From positions 2,689,501 through 2,753,500 of the forward strand of contig NZ_JACCFP010000001.1 in NCBI RefSeq assembly GCF_013410655.1: a stretch of 64,000 bases of DNA, in the 5' to 3' direction. A program made the translations under genes and the position numbers. Origin of the DNA: Nocardioides thalensis. Lineage in GTDB: Bacteria > Actinomycetota > Actinomycetes > Propionibacteriales > Nocardioidaceae. Below are positions 7,194 to 15,774 of this stretch, one piece after another (the stretch's first letter is position 1; each line of letters starts with the position of its first letter). The notes beneath the pieces were generated by a model that worked only from the letters and a program-made list of their open reading frames with translations, did no database searches and had not been told where the DNA came from.

Positions 7194-8540
7194 TCAGGAC
7201 TTCCGGAGCATCTCCGCGACCTGGAACGCCATCTCCAGCGACTGCACACGGTTGAGGCGCGGGTCGACCACCGACTCGTAGCGGTGGGCGAGGCCGTGCT
7301 CGTCGAGCTCCTCGCCGCCGCCGATGACCTCAGTGACGTCGTCGCCGGTGTTCTCGACGAGCATCCCGCCGGGCACCGTGCCGAGCGCGCGGTGCACGTC
7401 GAAGAAGCCCTGGATCTCGCCGAGCACGTCCTCGAAGCGTCGGGTCTTGTAGCCCGTGGACGCCTCGAAGGTGTTGCCGTGCATCGGGTCGCAGATCCAG
7501 GTCACGTCGACGCCCTCGGCGGTGACCTTCTCGACCAGCGGCGGCAGCCCGTCGCGGACCTTCTCGGCCCCGAACCGGGTGATGAACGTGAGCCGGCCGG
7601 GCTCGTTGGCGGGGTTCAGGGTCCGGGCCAGGGCCAGCGCGTCGTCAGCCGTGGCCGTCGGGCCGAGCTTGCAGCCGATGGGGTTGCGGATGTGGCGGAA
7701 GTACTCGACGTGCGCGCCGTCGAGCTGGCGGGTGCGCTCGCCGATCCAGACGAAGTGGCCCGAGACGTTGTAGGGCTGCTCGGTGCGCGAGTCGATGCGC
7801 GTCATCGCGTGCTCGTACTCGAGCAGCAGCGCCTCGTGGCTGGAGTAGAAGTCGACCCGGTGGAACTCGTCGGGGTCGGCGCCGATCGCCTGCATGAACG
7901 TCAGCGCGCGGTCGATCTCGGCCGCCATCGCCTCGTAGTGCTGGCCCACGGGCGAGTTGCGCACGAACTCGGAGTTCCAGGCGTGCACCTGGCGCAGGTC
8001 GGCGTAGCCGCCGGTGGTGAACGCCCGCACGAGGTTCAGCGTGGACGCGGACGCGTGGTAGACCTCGAGCAGCCGCTGCGGGTCGGGGATGCGCGACTCG
8101 GGGGTGAACTCGAAGCCGTTGACGGCGTCACCGCGGTAGGCCGGCAGGGTGACCTGCTCGCCGTCGATCACGCGGGTCTCGGAGTCGCTGGACCGCGGCT
8201 TGGCGTACTGCCCGGCGAGGCGTCCGACCTTCACCACGGGCACCGACGCCGCGTAGGTCAGCACCACGGCCATCTGGAGCAGCACCCGCAGCTTGTTGCG
8301 GGTGTTGTCGGCGGTCGCGCCCGCGAACGTCTCGGCGCAGTCGCCGCCCTGGAGCAGGAAGGCCTCCCCGCGGCCGGCGGCCGCGATCTTCTCCTTCAGC
8401 TCGTCGCACTCCCCCGCAAACACCAGCGGGGGAAGCGTGCGCAGTCGGTCGACGGCCGCGGCGAGGGCCGCCGGGTCGCCGTACGACGGCTGCTGCTTCG
8501 CGCCGATGGCGTGCAACTGCTCGAGGGAAGGAATGCTCAC
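7194..8540 (-). CDS. 3-deoxy-7-phosphoheptulonate synthase, class II (DAHP synthase)
   Basis: The 448-residue enzyme condenses phosphoenolpyruvate with erythrose 4-phosphate, the first step of the shikimate pathway to aromatic amino acids. Class II (plant-like) family blocks are clear: LPPLVFAGECDELKEKIA, EAFLLQGGDCAETF (about residues 57-70, with the metal-ligand cysteine), VGRLAGQYAKPRS, NFEF-like NGFEFTPESRIPDP, the conserved IGCKLGPTATADDAL, ITRFGAEKVRDGLPPLVE and VTWICDPMHGNT. The length matches the family. A TACCCT box 6 nt before the GTG at 8540 suggests a leaderless mRNA. The phosphofructokinase nearby links it to central carbon supply only by proximity. Confidence 0.96.
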   Translation of the reverse strand: MSIPSLEQLHAIGAKQQPSYGDPAALAAAVDRLRTLPPLVFAGECDELKEKIAAAGRGEAFLLQGGDCAETFAGATADNTRNKLRVLLQMAVVLTYAASVPVVKVGRLAGQYAKPRSSDSETRVIDGEQVTLPAYRGDAVNGFEFTPESRIPDPQRLLEVYHASASTLNLVRAFTTGGYADLRQVHAWNSEFVRNSPVGQHYEAMAAEIDRALTFMQAIGADPDEFHRVDFYSSHEALLLEYEHAMTRIDSRTEQPYNVSGHFVWIGERTRQLDGAHVEYFRHIRNPIGCKLGPTATADDALALARTLNPANEPGRLTFITRFGAEKVRDGLPPLVEKVTAEGVDVTWICDPMHGNTFEASTGYKTRRFEDVLGEIQGFFDVHRALGTVPGGMLVENTGDDVTEVIGGGEELDEHGLAHRYESVVDPRLNRVQSLEMAFQVAEMLRKS

Positions 8541-8546
8541 CGGACA

Positions 8547-8552
8547 AGGGTA
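8547..8552 (-). promoter_or_regulatory. -10 box of a probable leaderless promoter for DAHP synthase
   Basis: TACCCT on the minus strand stands 6 nt before the GTG start at 8540, with no Shine-Dalgarno sequence between. Confidence 0.5.
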
Positions 8553-8577
8553 CGGCGCACCGCGCTCCCCCGCCGAT

Positions 8578-9213
8578 TCACGCCCCTGCGATGGACTCCA
8601 CCCGCGCCGTCCGCGGCGCGTCGAGGGGAATGGGGCTGCCCTCGCCGAGGATGCCCAGCAGGTCGAGCAGGTAGAGGAACGCGACGGCGAACGGGTTGTC
8701 CCGGGTCTGCTCCGCCACGTAGGTCCAGTCGACCTGCTCGCGCACGGCGCGGGCGACCGGCAGGATCCGGCCGAAGTCGCAGGCGTGCTCCTCGAGCGCG
8801 CCGAGCTTGTCGGACATCAGCACCGTCGTCGACTGCACCGGCATCAGCACGGACTCGACCTCGATCTGGTCGACGTCCTCGAAGCGCGCGCGGTCGATCG
8901 GCTCGCTGCCCGCCCGGTGGATGACGTCGACCATCGCGTCGTCGACGTAGACCTTGAACAGCCAGTCCTCGGGCGGCTGCACGACCTCGAGGCCGCGGTC
9001 GGCGAGCAGGTCCTTGGCGCGGGCGGCGTCCTCCTCGGCGATCATGAAGTCGACGTCGTGGTCGGGCTCGGGTCCGCCGTGCGCCCACAGGCCGTAGCTG
9101 CCGGCCAGGGCGAACGGCAGCTCGCCCTCCTTCAAGGCGACGGCGACCAGCTTGAGGGCCTCCCGCAGGCCGTGCTGGAGGTGACCGTTGGTTCCGTTGG
9201 ATGCTTCGCTCAT
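8578..9213 (-). CDS. Nucleotidyltransferase-fold protein, unknown substrate
   Basis: This 211-residue protein carries the minimal nucleotidyltransferase core ELPFALAGSYGLWAHGG...PDHDVDFMI at about residues 31-57, in which GS and the D-x-D pair are the catalytic motif. It continues with an alpha/beta section (FKVYVDDAMVDVIHRAG) and a helical C-terminus. The compact size recalls predicted nucleotidyltransferases that act on small molecules, protein or tRNA, but no toxin or antitoxin partner sits beside it, so a specific role is not supported. The ATG at 9213 is only 66 bp from the divergent EEP gene, so the two promoters face each other. Confidence 0.75.
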   Translation of the reverse strand: MSEASNGTNGHLQHGLREALKLVAVALKEGELPFALAGSYGLWAHGGPEPDHDVDFMIAEEDAARAKDLLADRGLEVVQPPEDWLFKVYVDDAMVDVIHRAGSEPIDRARFEDVDQIEVESVLMPVQSTTVLMSDKLGALEEHACDFGRILPVARAVREQVDWTYVAEQTRDNPFAVAFLYLLDLLGILGEGSPIPLDAPRTARVESIAGA

Positions 9214-9279
9214 GGTGCTCGGGAAGTACCCCCGGTCCGGGCGGGCATGCAGACCGGTCCGGCGGGTACCGCGCAACCG

Positions 9280-10041
9280 ATGCGGCTGGTGACCTTCAAC
9301 ATCCTCAACGGGCGCTCCCTCCACGACCACGAGGTCGACGTGGCCGTCCTGACGGCGGCGATCAAGGAGCTGGACCCCGACGTGCTCGCTCTCCAGGAGG
9401 TCGACCGCAACCAGCCCCGCTCCCAGCGGGCCGACCTGACCGCGGTGGCCGCCGACGCGATGGACGCACCCCATCACCGCTTCGTCGCGGCGCTGCACGG
9501 CAGTCCCGGCGCCACCTGGACGGCAGCCACCGGCGAGCTCCAGCCGGACGCCGCGGCGTACGGCATCGCGCTGCTGAGCCGCTACCCCGTGTCGGGCTGG
9601 CAGGTCGTGCAGCTGCCGGCGATCCCGGTGCCGGTGCCGATGCGGTTCCGCGGCCAGCTGCTGCCCACGCTCGTGCGGGACGAGCCACGGGTCGCGGTCG
9701 CCGCCGAGATCGAGTCGCCGCTGGGCGCGGTCACCGTCGCGACCACGCACCTGTCCTTCGTCGACTGGTGGAACGGCCGGCAGCTGCGCCACCTGCGCGC
9801 CGCCACGTGCGACGTGCGCCGCCCGCTGCTGCTGACCGGCGACCTCAACATGGGTCCGGAGCGCGCCGAGCGCATCACCGGGATGCGGTCGCTCGCCACC
9901 CACCCCACGTTCCCGGCGGACGCGCCCGTCGAGCAGCTCGACCACGTGCTGGCCGAGCCCGACCTGGTGGCGCGCTCAGCGGCGTACGAGATGCCGCTGA
10001 GCGACCACCGCGCCCTCGTGGTCGACCTCGACTCGCTGTAG
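9280..10041 (+). CDS. Endonuclease/exonuclease/phosphatase (EEP) family protein
   Basis: A 253-residue EEP-fold hydrolase with all the usual blocks: MRLVTFNILNGRS (N8), VLALQEVDRN (metal-binding E), GIALLSRYPV, VATTHLSF (catalytic H), LLTGDLNMGP (D-x-N), QLDHVLAE, and SDHRALVVDL (terminal DH). The family cleaves phosphodiesters in nucleic acids, phospholipids or nucleotides; the substrate cannot be read from the sequence. An alternative ATG at 9247 adds 11 residues, but family members normally start at the MRLVTFN strand. It is intracellular (no signal peptide) and converges with the permease gene, 3 bp apart. Confidence 0.88.
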   Translation: MRLVTFNILNGRSLHDHEVDVAVLTAAIKELDPDVLALQEVDRNQPRSQRADLTAVAADAMDAPHHRFVAALHGSPGATWTAATGELQPDAAAYGIALLSRYPVSGWQVVQLPAIPVPVPMRFRGQLLPTLVRDEPRVAVAAEIESPLGAVTVATTHLSFVDWWNGRQLRHLRAATCDVRRPLLLTGDLNMGPERAERITGMRSLATHPTFPADAPVEQLDHVLAEPDLVARSAAYEMPLSDHRALVVDLDSL

Positions 10042-10044
10042 CCG

Positions 10045-11532
10045 TCAGCGCGGGTCGTCGGTCGGGTCGATGTCCATGTGGTCGATGTCGCTGAAGTGCG
10101 GCGGCTCGTCGTCCTTGTTGGTCACCCGGTTGAGGAGCCAGGTCACCAGCCACAGGCCCACGCCGATCGCCATCAGGCCGCCCGCGATCTTGTAGACGAT
10201 CCCGTCGCGGTCCACCCACGGCCCCGCGAGGTAGAGGCAGAGGACCGCCGCGAGGGGCGGGAGCCACACCGGAGCCGTGAAGAACGTCTTGTCGTGGTCG
10301 GCCCGCTTGCTCTTCAGGACCGAGCACGCGATGTTGACGATGGCGAAGACGCACAGGAGCAGGAGCGCCGTGGTGCTGCCGAGGTTGATGACGATGTTGC
10401 TGTCCGGGTCGCTGGTCACGTACCAGATCAGCAGGATCGCGAGGAGCGTCGTGAACCCGATCGCCACCCAGGGCGTACGCCGCCGAGGCAGCACCGTTCC
10501 GAGCTGCTTCGGGAGCACCCGCTGCTTGGCCATGCCGTAGATGAGCCGGCTGGCCATGAGCATGTTGATCAGCGCGGTGTTGGCGACGGCGAAGACCACC
10601 AGGAACGGGAAGACCTTCTCGACCGGCAGGTCGGAGCCCTCGTCGACGACCGTGACCAGGGCGCGACCACCCTCCTCGTAGATCGTCGTCGCGCGCTCCG
10701 GGCCGATGACCGAGATCACCGCGACGGCGACGAGCATGTAGAGCACGACCGCGATGCCGAGCCCGAGGAACATCGTGCGCGGGAAGATGCGCTCCGGCTC
10801 CTTGGTCTCCTCGACCATGTTGACGGAGTCCTCGAACCCGACCATCGCGAAGAACGCCACCGAGGTGGCGGCGGTGACCGCGAACAGCAGGCCCAGGTCG
10901 GAGCCGTCCTGGAAGTCGACCAGCTCGCTCATGTCGGCGTCGCCCTGGGCGATCACCGAGAACCCGATGCCGATGACGATGCACAGCGCGGTCGCCTCGA
11001 CGAGCGTCAGCACGATGTTGAACTTCACGCTCTCGCCGACGCCGCGCAGGTTGATGATCGCCAGCAGGACGATGAAGGCCATCGCGACGAGCGTGATGGT
11101 GGCCTCGCTCGGAGCGTCGGACCACCCGTTGGCCTCGAGACCGGCGTAGAGGTTCTGCGACAGCGTCGCGGCGGACGTGGACGCGCTGGTGATGCCCGAG
11201 CACGCGACCGCGAACGCCACGATGAAGGTGAGGAAGTGGACGCCGAACGCCTTGTGCGTGTACAGGGCCGCTCCCGCAGCTGCGGGGTACTTCGTCACGA
11301 GCTCCAGGTAGGAGAACGCGGTCATCGTGGCGACGACGAAGGCGAGAAGGAACGGCAGCCAGAGCAGGCCGCCGACGTAGCCGGCCATCTGTCCGGTGAC
11401 GGCGTAGACGCCGGCGCCGAGGATGTCTCCGACGATGAAGAGGAGCAGGAGCCGGGGACCCATCACCCGCTTGAGCTCCGGCTGGTCGTGGGACCCGGTG
11501 GATCCCCCGACGTCCGTGGTGGAGGAGGTCAT
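10045..11532 (-). CDS. APC-superfamily amino acid permease
   Basis: The 495-residue protein has about 12 membrane segments. The first helix pair contains MGPRLLLLFIVGDILGAGVYAVTGQMAGYVGG, where the GAGVY helix break is the substrate-binding motif of APC transporters, followed by helix 2 FLLAFVVATMTAFSYLELVTKYPAAAGAALY. The cytoplasmic loop FEDSVNMVEETKEPERIFPRTM is also a family hallmark. It should import amino acids or related compounds by proton symport; the specific substrate is unknown. The acidic, Asp-rich tail (SDIDHMDIDPTDDPR) is unusual but not diagnostic. It lies in the same direction as the upstream amidohydrolase gene, 82 bp away, so uptake and breakdown of one compound is possible. 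Confidence 0.9.
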   Translation of the reverse strand: MTSSTTDVGGSTGSHDQPELKRVMGPRLLLLFIVGDILGAGVYAVTGQMAGYVGGLLWLPFLLAFVVATMTAFSYLELVTKYPAAAGAALYTHKAFGVHFLTFIVAFAVACSGITSASTSAATLSQNLYAGLEANGWSDAPSEATITLVAMAFIVLLAIINLRGVGESVKFNIVLTLVEATALCIVIGIGFSVIAQGDADMSELVDFQDGSDLGLLFAVTAATSVAFFAMVGFEDSVNMVEETKEPERIFPRTMFLGLGIAVVLYMLVAVAVISVIGPERATTIYEEGGRALVTVVDEGSDLPVEKVFPFLVVFAVANTALINMLMASRLIYGMAKQRVLPKQLGTVLPRRRTPWVAIGFTTLLAILLIWYVTSDPDSNIVINLGSTTALLLLCVFAIVNIACSVLKSKRADHDKTFFTAPVWLPPLAAVLCLYLAGPWVDRDGIVYKIAGGLMAIGVGLWLVTWLLNRVTNKDDEPPHFSDIDHMDIDPTDDPR

Positions 11533-11614
11533 GGGGCCGTCCCCTTCCCGAGTAGAAGTGCGCTGGCCCGATCACCTTCTCTCATCGGCGCCCGCGAAGC
11601 GAGGACCTCGACCC

Positions 11615-12820
11615 TCAGAGCGACACGCGGGCACCGCGGACGAACACGTCGACCGGGCGGCCGAGGGCTGCCATGTCGTCGCGCACGTCGCCGTCGACGA
11701 CCAGCACGTCCGCGGAGAGGCCCGGCCGTAGGACGCCGGTGACGTCGTCGACGCCGCAGGCGCGCGCCGCGGCGGACGTGCCGGCCGCGAGCGCGTCAGC
11801 CACCGGCCAGCCGGCGACGACGAGGTCCTTCACCGCGAGCCATGCGTTGCCGTGTGCCTTCAGCGGCATCGCGCCGGCGTCGACACCCGGCACCACCCAG
11901 ACGCCGTGCTCCCGCATCCGGCCGAGGTCGGCGTACCGCTGGGCGAAGAACTCCATGATGTCGAGGCCGAGGCAGTCCATCACCTCGCGCACCTGCGGCG
12001 GTGGCGGCGGCAGTGTGTCGACCAGGGAGAAGTCGTTGCCCATGGTCGGGTCGGCCTGTACGCCGGCCGCGGCCACCCGGTCGAGCAGGTCGTCGCTGAG
12101 CACCGACCCGTCCTCGCAGATGCCCGTGAAGTGCTCGATGCTGTCCACGCCGCCGGCGAGCGCGGCCTCGATGCCGGCGACGGAGTGGGCGTGCGCGACC
12201 GCGGGAAGACCGGCGGCGTGGGCGGCGTCGACGAGCACGCTGATGTCGTCCGCGAGGTACTGCGCGCCGAGCATGTCGGTGCCGGGCGTCAGGAAGCCGC
12301 CACTGGCCATGACCTTGATCGCGTCGACGCCGCGATCGACGTGCTCCGCGACCGCGTCGCGCAGGGCGCCGGGCTCCGGCGGCGCCGTACAGCCGAGGAA
12401 GTGGCAGTGGCCGCCGGGGATCGTGACCGGCGGACCGGCGGCGACCACGCGCGGCTGCCCGATCGCCGCGGCGCGGAACGCAAGGGTGCGGTAGGAGCGG
12501 TCGCCGAGGTCGCGGACCGTCGTCACGCCGTGGGCCGCCTGGGCCTGCAGGGAGCGCTCGATCTCCGCGTCGATCTCGGCGTCGGTCGCGGTGCCGGCGC
12601 GTTCGAGCGACCCGACCGAGCCGTCACTGACGAGGTGGACGTGCGCGTCGACCAGGCCGGGAAGGACCGTCCCGTCGTAGGTCGTGACCGGACAGTCGGC
12701 CGGCACGTCGTACGACGCCGGCTCCACCCCCACGATGGAACCGGCGTCGACGAGCACCGTGGCGCCGCCGGACAGGAACCGGTGGCCGTCGAAGACCACG
12801 TCGGACCGGAGCGCGTGCAT
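11615..12820 (-). CDS. Metal-dependent amidohydrolase (imidazolonepropionase/prolidase-like)
   Basis: The 401-residue enzyme has an amidohydrolase TIM barrel between two beta-sandwich segments. Metal and catalytic residues are recognisable: DAHVHL (H60, H62), IKVMASGG (K169, probably carboxylated), AHAHS (H210 or H212), IEHFTG (H230) and GVDAGAMPL (D314). The C-terminal LRPGLSADVLVVDGD is the typical return strand. Relatives hydrolyse C-N bonds of imidazolones, dipeptides or xenobiotics; the substrate here is not determined. The ATG at 12820 gives a normal length. It may be transcribed with the downstream permease gene. Confidence 0.88.
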   Translation of the reverse strand: MHALRSDVVFDGHRFLSGGATVLVDAGSIVGVEPASYDVPADCPVTTYDGTVLPGLVDAHVHLVSDGSVGSLERAGTATDAEIDAEIERSLQAQAAHGVTTVRDLGDRSYRTLAFRAAAIGQPRVVAAGPPVTIPGGHCHFLGCTAPPEPGALRDAVAEHVDRGVDAIKVMASGGFLTPGTDMLGAQYLADDISVLVDAAHAAGLPAVAHAHSVAGIEAALAGGVDSIEHFTGICEDGSVLSDDLLDRVAAAGVQADPTMGNDFSLVDTLPPPPPQVREVMDCLGLDIMEFFAQRYADLGRMREHGVWVVPGVDAGAMPLKAHGNAWLAVKDLVVAGWPVADALAAGTSAAARACGVDDVTGVLRPGLSADVLVVDGDVRDDMAALGRPVDVFVRGARVSL

Positions 12821-12896
12821 GCGATCAGTGCATACCCCGCGGCGGCGCCGGGCCAGGGTGTCGGCGCAGTGTTGCGACCGGGTTGAGACCCGGCCC

Positions 12897-13925
12897 TCAG
12901 CCGAAGAAGACCTGCGCCTCCGCGTACTCGGCCGGGCTGACGACCTTGAGCTCGCCGGTGCCCTCGATCAGCGGCACACGCACGATGTCGGTGCCGCGCA
13001 GGGCGACCATCACGCCGTACTCGCCGTCGGCGACGGCGCCGATCGCCTGGAGGCCGAACCGGGTGGCGAGCCAGCGGTCGAACGCGGTCGGCGTGCCGCC
13101 GCGCTGGATGTGACCGAGCACGACCGCGCGGGCCTCCTTGCCGGTGCGCTGCTCGATCTCCTTGGCCAGGCGGTCGCCGATGCCGCCGAGCCGCACGTGG
13201 CCGAACGCGTCCTTCTCGCCGCTCTGCAGCGTCATGCCCGAGCCGTCGGCCGGGAGCGCGCCCTCCGACACGACGATGATCGGGGCGTACTGGGTCTGGA
13301 ACCGGGTCTCCACGTGGTCGCAGACGGCCTCGATGTCGAACGGCTGCTCCGGGATGAGCACGGCGGACGCGCCGCCCGCGATGCCCGCGTGCAGGGCGAT
13401 CCACCCCGCGTGGCGGCCCATCACCTCGACGACGAGCACGCGGTGGTGCGACTCGGCCGTGGTGTGCAGCCGGTCGATCGCCTCGGTGGCGATGTTGACC
13501 GCGGTGTCGAAGCCGAACGTGAAGTCGGTGCCGGAGAGGTCGTTGTCGATGGTCTTGGGCACCCCGACGACGTTGACGCCGAGGTCGGCGAGCTTGGTGG
13601 CGACGCCGAGGGTGTCCTCGCCGCCGATCGCGACCAGCGCGTCGACGCCGGCCGCCTTGAGGTTGTCGGTGATCTTCTGGACGCCGTCGTCGACCTTGAA
13701 CGGGTTGGTGCGCGAGGAGCCGAGGATGGTCCCGCCGCGCGGCAGGATGCCGCGGCACTGCTGGATCCCGAGCTCCATGGTGTGGCCCTCGAGCGGACCG
13801 CGCCAGCCGTCGCGGAAGCCGACGAAGTCGAACCCGAACTCCTTCACTCCCCTGCGGACCACCGCGCGGATGACCGCGTTGAGCCCCGGGCAGTCGCCCC
13901 CACCGGTCAGCACGCCGACGCGCAT
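12897..13925 (-). CDS. 6-phosphofructokinase with pyrophosphate-type active-site residues
   Basis: A 342-residue PfkA-type phosphofructokinase of the group III (actinobacterial) kind. Blocks: GVLTGGGDCPGLNAVIRAVV (residues 4-23), GGTILGSSRTNPF, IGGEDTLG (100-107) and GVPKTIDNDL (121-130, catalytic D127), then GRHAGWIALHAGIA. Two residues decide the phosphoryl donor in this family: position 104 is Asp and position 124 is Lys, whereas ATP enzymes carry Gly at 104. D104 with K124 is the signature of pyrophosphate-dependent enzymes, so this is predicted to run reversibly on PPi. This is a prediction from residues, not an assay. A GGGAGAG ribosome site precedes the ATG. Confidence 0.93.
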   Translation of the reverse strand: MRVGVLTGGGDCPGLNAVIRAVVRRGVKEFGFDFVGFRDGWRGPLEGHTMELGIQQCRGILPRGGTILGSSRTNPFKVDDGVQKITDNLKAAGVDALVAIGGEDTLGVATKLADLGVNVVGVPKTIDNDLSGTDFTFGFDTAVNIATEAIDRLHTTAESHHRVLVVEVMGRHAGWIALHAGIAGGASAVLIPEQPFDIEAVCDHVETRFQTQYAPIIVVSEGALPADGSGMTLQSGEKDAFGHVRLGGIGDRLAKEIEQRTGKEARAVVLGHIQRGGTPTAFDRWLATRFGLQAIGAVADGEYGVMVALRGTDIVRVPLIEGTGELKVVSPAEYAEAQVFFG

Positions 13926-14041
13926 GTCTCTCCCACTCTCGCTCGCCCAGCCTTGGATCGATCAACCGTGGTCGACCCTAGCGTGACGATGTGAGCCGGG
14001 TCACCGGCGAATATGACCGGTGCCCGTCACTAGCTCGTCAC

Positions 14042-14047
14042 TAGGGT
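14042..14047 (+). promoter_or_regulatory. -10 box of a probable leaderless promoter for the DUF1028 gene
   Basis: TAGGGT is followed by exactly 6 nt and the ATG at 14054. The 128-bp gap between the phosphofructokinase and this gene otherwise shows nothing I can name. Confidence 0.6.
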
Positions 14048-14053
14048 GACGGC

Positions 14054-14866
14054 ATGACGTACTCGATCGTGGCCCGCTCCGCCGACGGTGAGTCCTGGGG
14101 CGTGGCCGTCGCGTCCAAGTTCCTCGCGGTCGGCGCAGCAGTCCCCGCCGCGGTGGCGGGCGTCGGGGCCATCGCCACCCAGGCCGACGCCAACGTGGCC
14201 TACAAGGGGATCGCGCTCGCGCACCTCGACGAGGGCGCCACCGCGGGGGTCGCCCTGCAGCGGCTGCTGGAGGAGGACGACGGCCGCGAGCACCGCCAGG
14301 TCGGCATCGTCGACGTCGACGGCGGCGCGGCGTCCCACACCGGCCACGAGTGCATCGACCACGCCGGCGGCGTGATCGGCGAGGGCTACGCGATCCAGGG
14401 CAACTGCCTGGCCGGCCCCGAGGTCATCGAGGCGATGGAGGCGGCGTGGAAGGCCACGCCGGTCGACGCCGCGTTGGCCGACCGGCTGATGACGGTGCTG
14501 CTCGCCGGCGAGGAGGCGGGCGGCGACAAGCGCGGGCGGCAGTCGGCGGCGCTCCTCGTCGTACGAGAAGGAGCCGGGTACGGCGGCCGCGACGACGTCG
14601 CCGTCGACCTGCGCGTCGACGACCACGAGGCCCCGGTGCAGGAGCTCGAGCGGCTGCTCGGACTCAACGACCTCTACCTGACCGCCACCACCGACGAGGA
14701 GAAGGTCGTCGTCGACGACGCCCTGCGCGAGGAGCTGGAGTCCTTCGCCCGCGACGCCGGCCACCCCGACTTCGCCACCTGGGTCGGCACCGAGAACTAC
14801 GAGATGCGCGTCGCCGCCGACCTCTCCTGGATCGACGAGCGCATCCTCGCCATCGTCCGTCGCTAG
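14054..14866 (+). CDS. DUF1028 family protein (Ntn-hydrolase-like)
   Basis: The N-terminal two thirds (residues 2-205) match DUF1028: TYSIVARSADGESWGVAVASKFLAVGAAVPAA, a central ALQRLLEEDDGREHRQVGIVDVDG, and GYAIQGNCLAGPEVI. The fold is related to Ntn hydrolases, and some members bind or process peptidoglycan-like ligands, but catalytic activity is not established. The remaining 65 residues are helical and family-variable. The stop codon overlaps the stop of the converging coiled-coil gene by 4 bases. The leaderless promoter layout fixes the start at 14054. Confidence 0.85.
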   Translation: MTYSIVARSADGESWGVAVASKFLAVGAAVPAAVAGVGAIATQADANVAYKGIALAHLDEGATAGVALQRLLEEDDGREHRQVGIVDVDGGAASHTGHECIDHAGGVIGEGYAIQGNCLAGPEVIEAMEAAWKATPVDAALADRLMTVLLAGEEAGGDKRGRQSAALLVVREGAGYGGRDDVAVDLRVDDHEAPVQELERLLGLNDLYLTATTDEEKVVVDDALREELESFARDAGHPDFATWVGTENYEMRVAADLSWIDERILAIVRR

Positions 14867-15774
14867 GACAGCCGGTCGAGGGCGGCCTGGGCGGCGTCGC
14901 GCTCTGCGGTGGCGGTCCGGAGGGTGGCGGAGGCCTCGTCGCGGACCTCCTCGGCATCACCGAGCTCGTCGTCGACCTCGTCGAGCTCCGACTCGAGGTC
15001 GGCCAGCTTGCGGCGCAGCTCGTCGAGCTCGGCCTGGAGCTGGAGCGAGCGGGCCGAGAGGCGCTCGACGTCGTCGACGGCCTCCTGGTGGGCCTCGGCC
15101 GCGGCCTCGTGCTCCTCGGTCGCCGCGGCGAGGCGCTCTTCGGCGGCGGCGCGGGCCTTGGCGTCGGCGTCCGGGTCGGGGACGACATGCAGATCGGGGC
15201 GGCTCGGCTCCGGGGCCTCGCGAGCGGTGGCGGTGAACCCGATCGCGGCAGGTACGGCGAGAGCGGCGGCCAGCGTGTCGGGGTCGACCGGCTCGAGCCC
15301 GGTCGTGCTGAGAGCCGCGACGAGGAGCCCGCTGCGCACCGCGCGACCGCAGTCCTCGTCGACCATCGCCGCGGTCATGGTGGCCTCGACCTGCTCGGCG
15401 ACCGCCTCGGTGACCTTGAGCCCCTCGTCGCGCGCCAGCCGGCGCGCCTGCTGGGTGATGGCGGCGGTCACCTGGCGGCGCTGCTTGGTCAGCGCCCGCA
15501 GCTCCCCGGCCGACATGGCGGCCTGCGCCTCCCGAAGCGCCGCGCCGACGCTGAGCACCTGCTCGACCTGGGCCGACTCGCGCCGTACGAGCAGGTCGAC
15601 GACCCAGGCGGCGGTGCTGGGCTTCTTCAGCGCCTTGACCTCCGCAGCGAGCGGCGACTTCGCCGACTTGAGCTCCTTGGCCTTGGCGTCGCGCGCGGGC
15701 GTGAACTCCGCGAGCGGCAGGCCGTAGAGGTCGTCGGCGATGCGCAGCAGCTCCATCACGGGCAGGTCAGCCAT
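14863..15774 (-). CDS. Coiled-coil protein of unknown function, coupled to the response regulator
   Basis: The 303-residue product has a helical N-terminal domain (to about residue 185, with PSTAAWVVDLLVRRES and LTKQRRQVTAAITQQARRLA) and a long C-terminal coiled coil (about 205-303) of Glu/Ala/Leu heptads. There is no signal peptide or membrane helix. Its start overlaps the end of the LuxR-type response regulator gene by 8 bp, so translation is coupled. I do not recognise a family; a scaffold or DNA-associated role is conceivable but not supported. Confidence 0.7.
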   Translation of the reverse strand: MADLPVMELLRIADDLYGLPLAEFTPARDAKAKELKSAKSPLAAEVKALKKPSTAAWVVDLLVRRESAQVEQVLSVGAALREAQAAMSAGELRALTKQRRQVTAAITQQARRLARDEGLKVTEAVAEQVEATMTAAMVDEDCGRAVRSGLLVAALSTTGLEPVDPDTLAAALAVPAAIGFTATAREAPEPSRPDLHVVPDPDADAKARAAAEERLAAATEEHEAAAEAHQEAVDDVERLSARSLQLQAELDELRRKLADLESELDEVDDELGDAEEVRDEASATLRTATAERDAAQAALDRLS

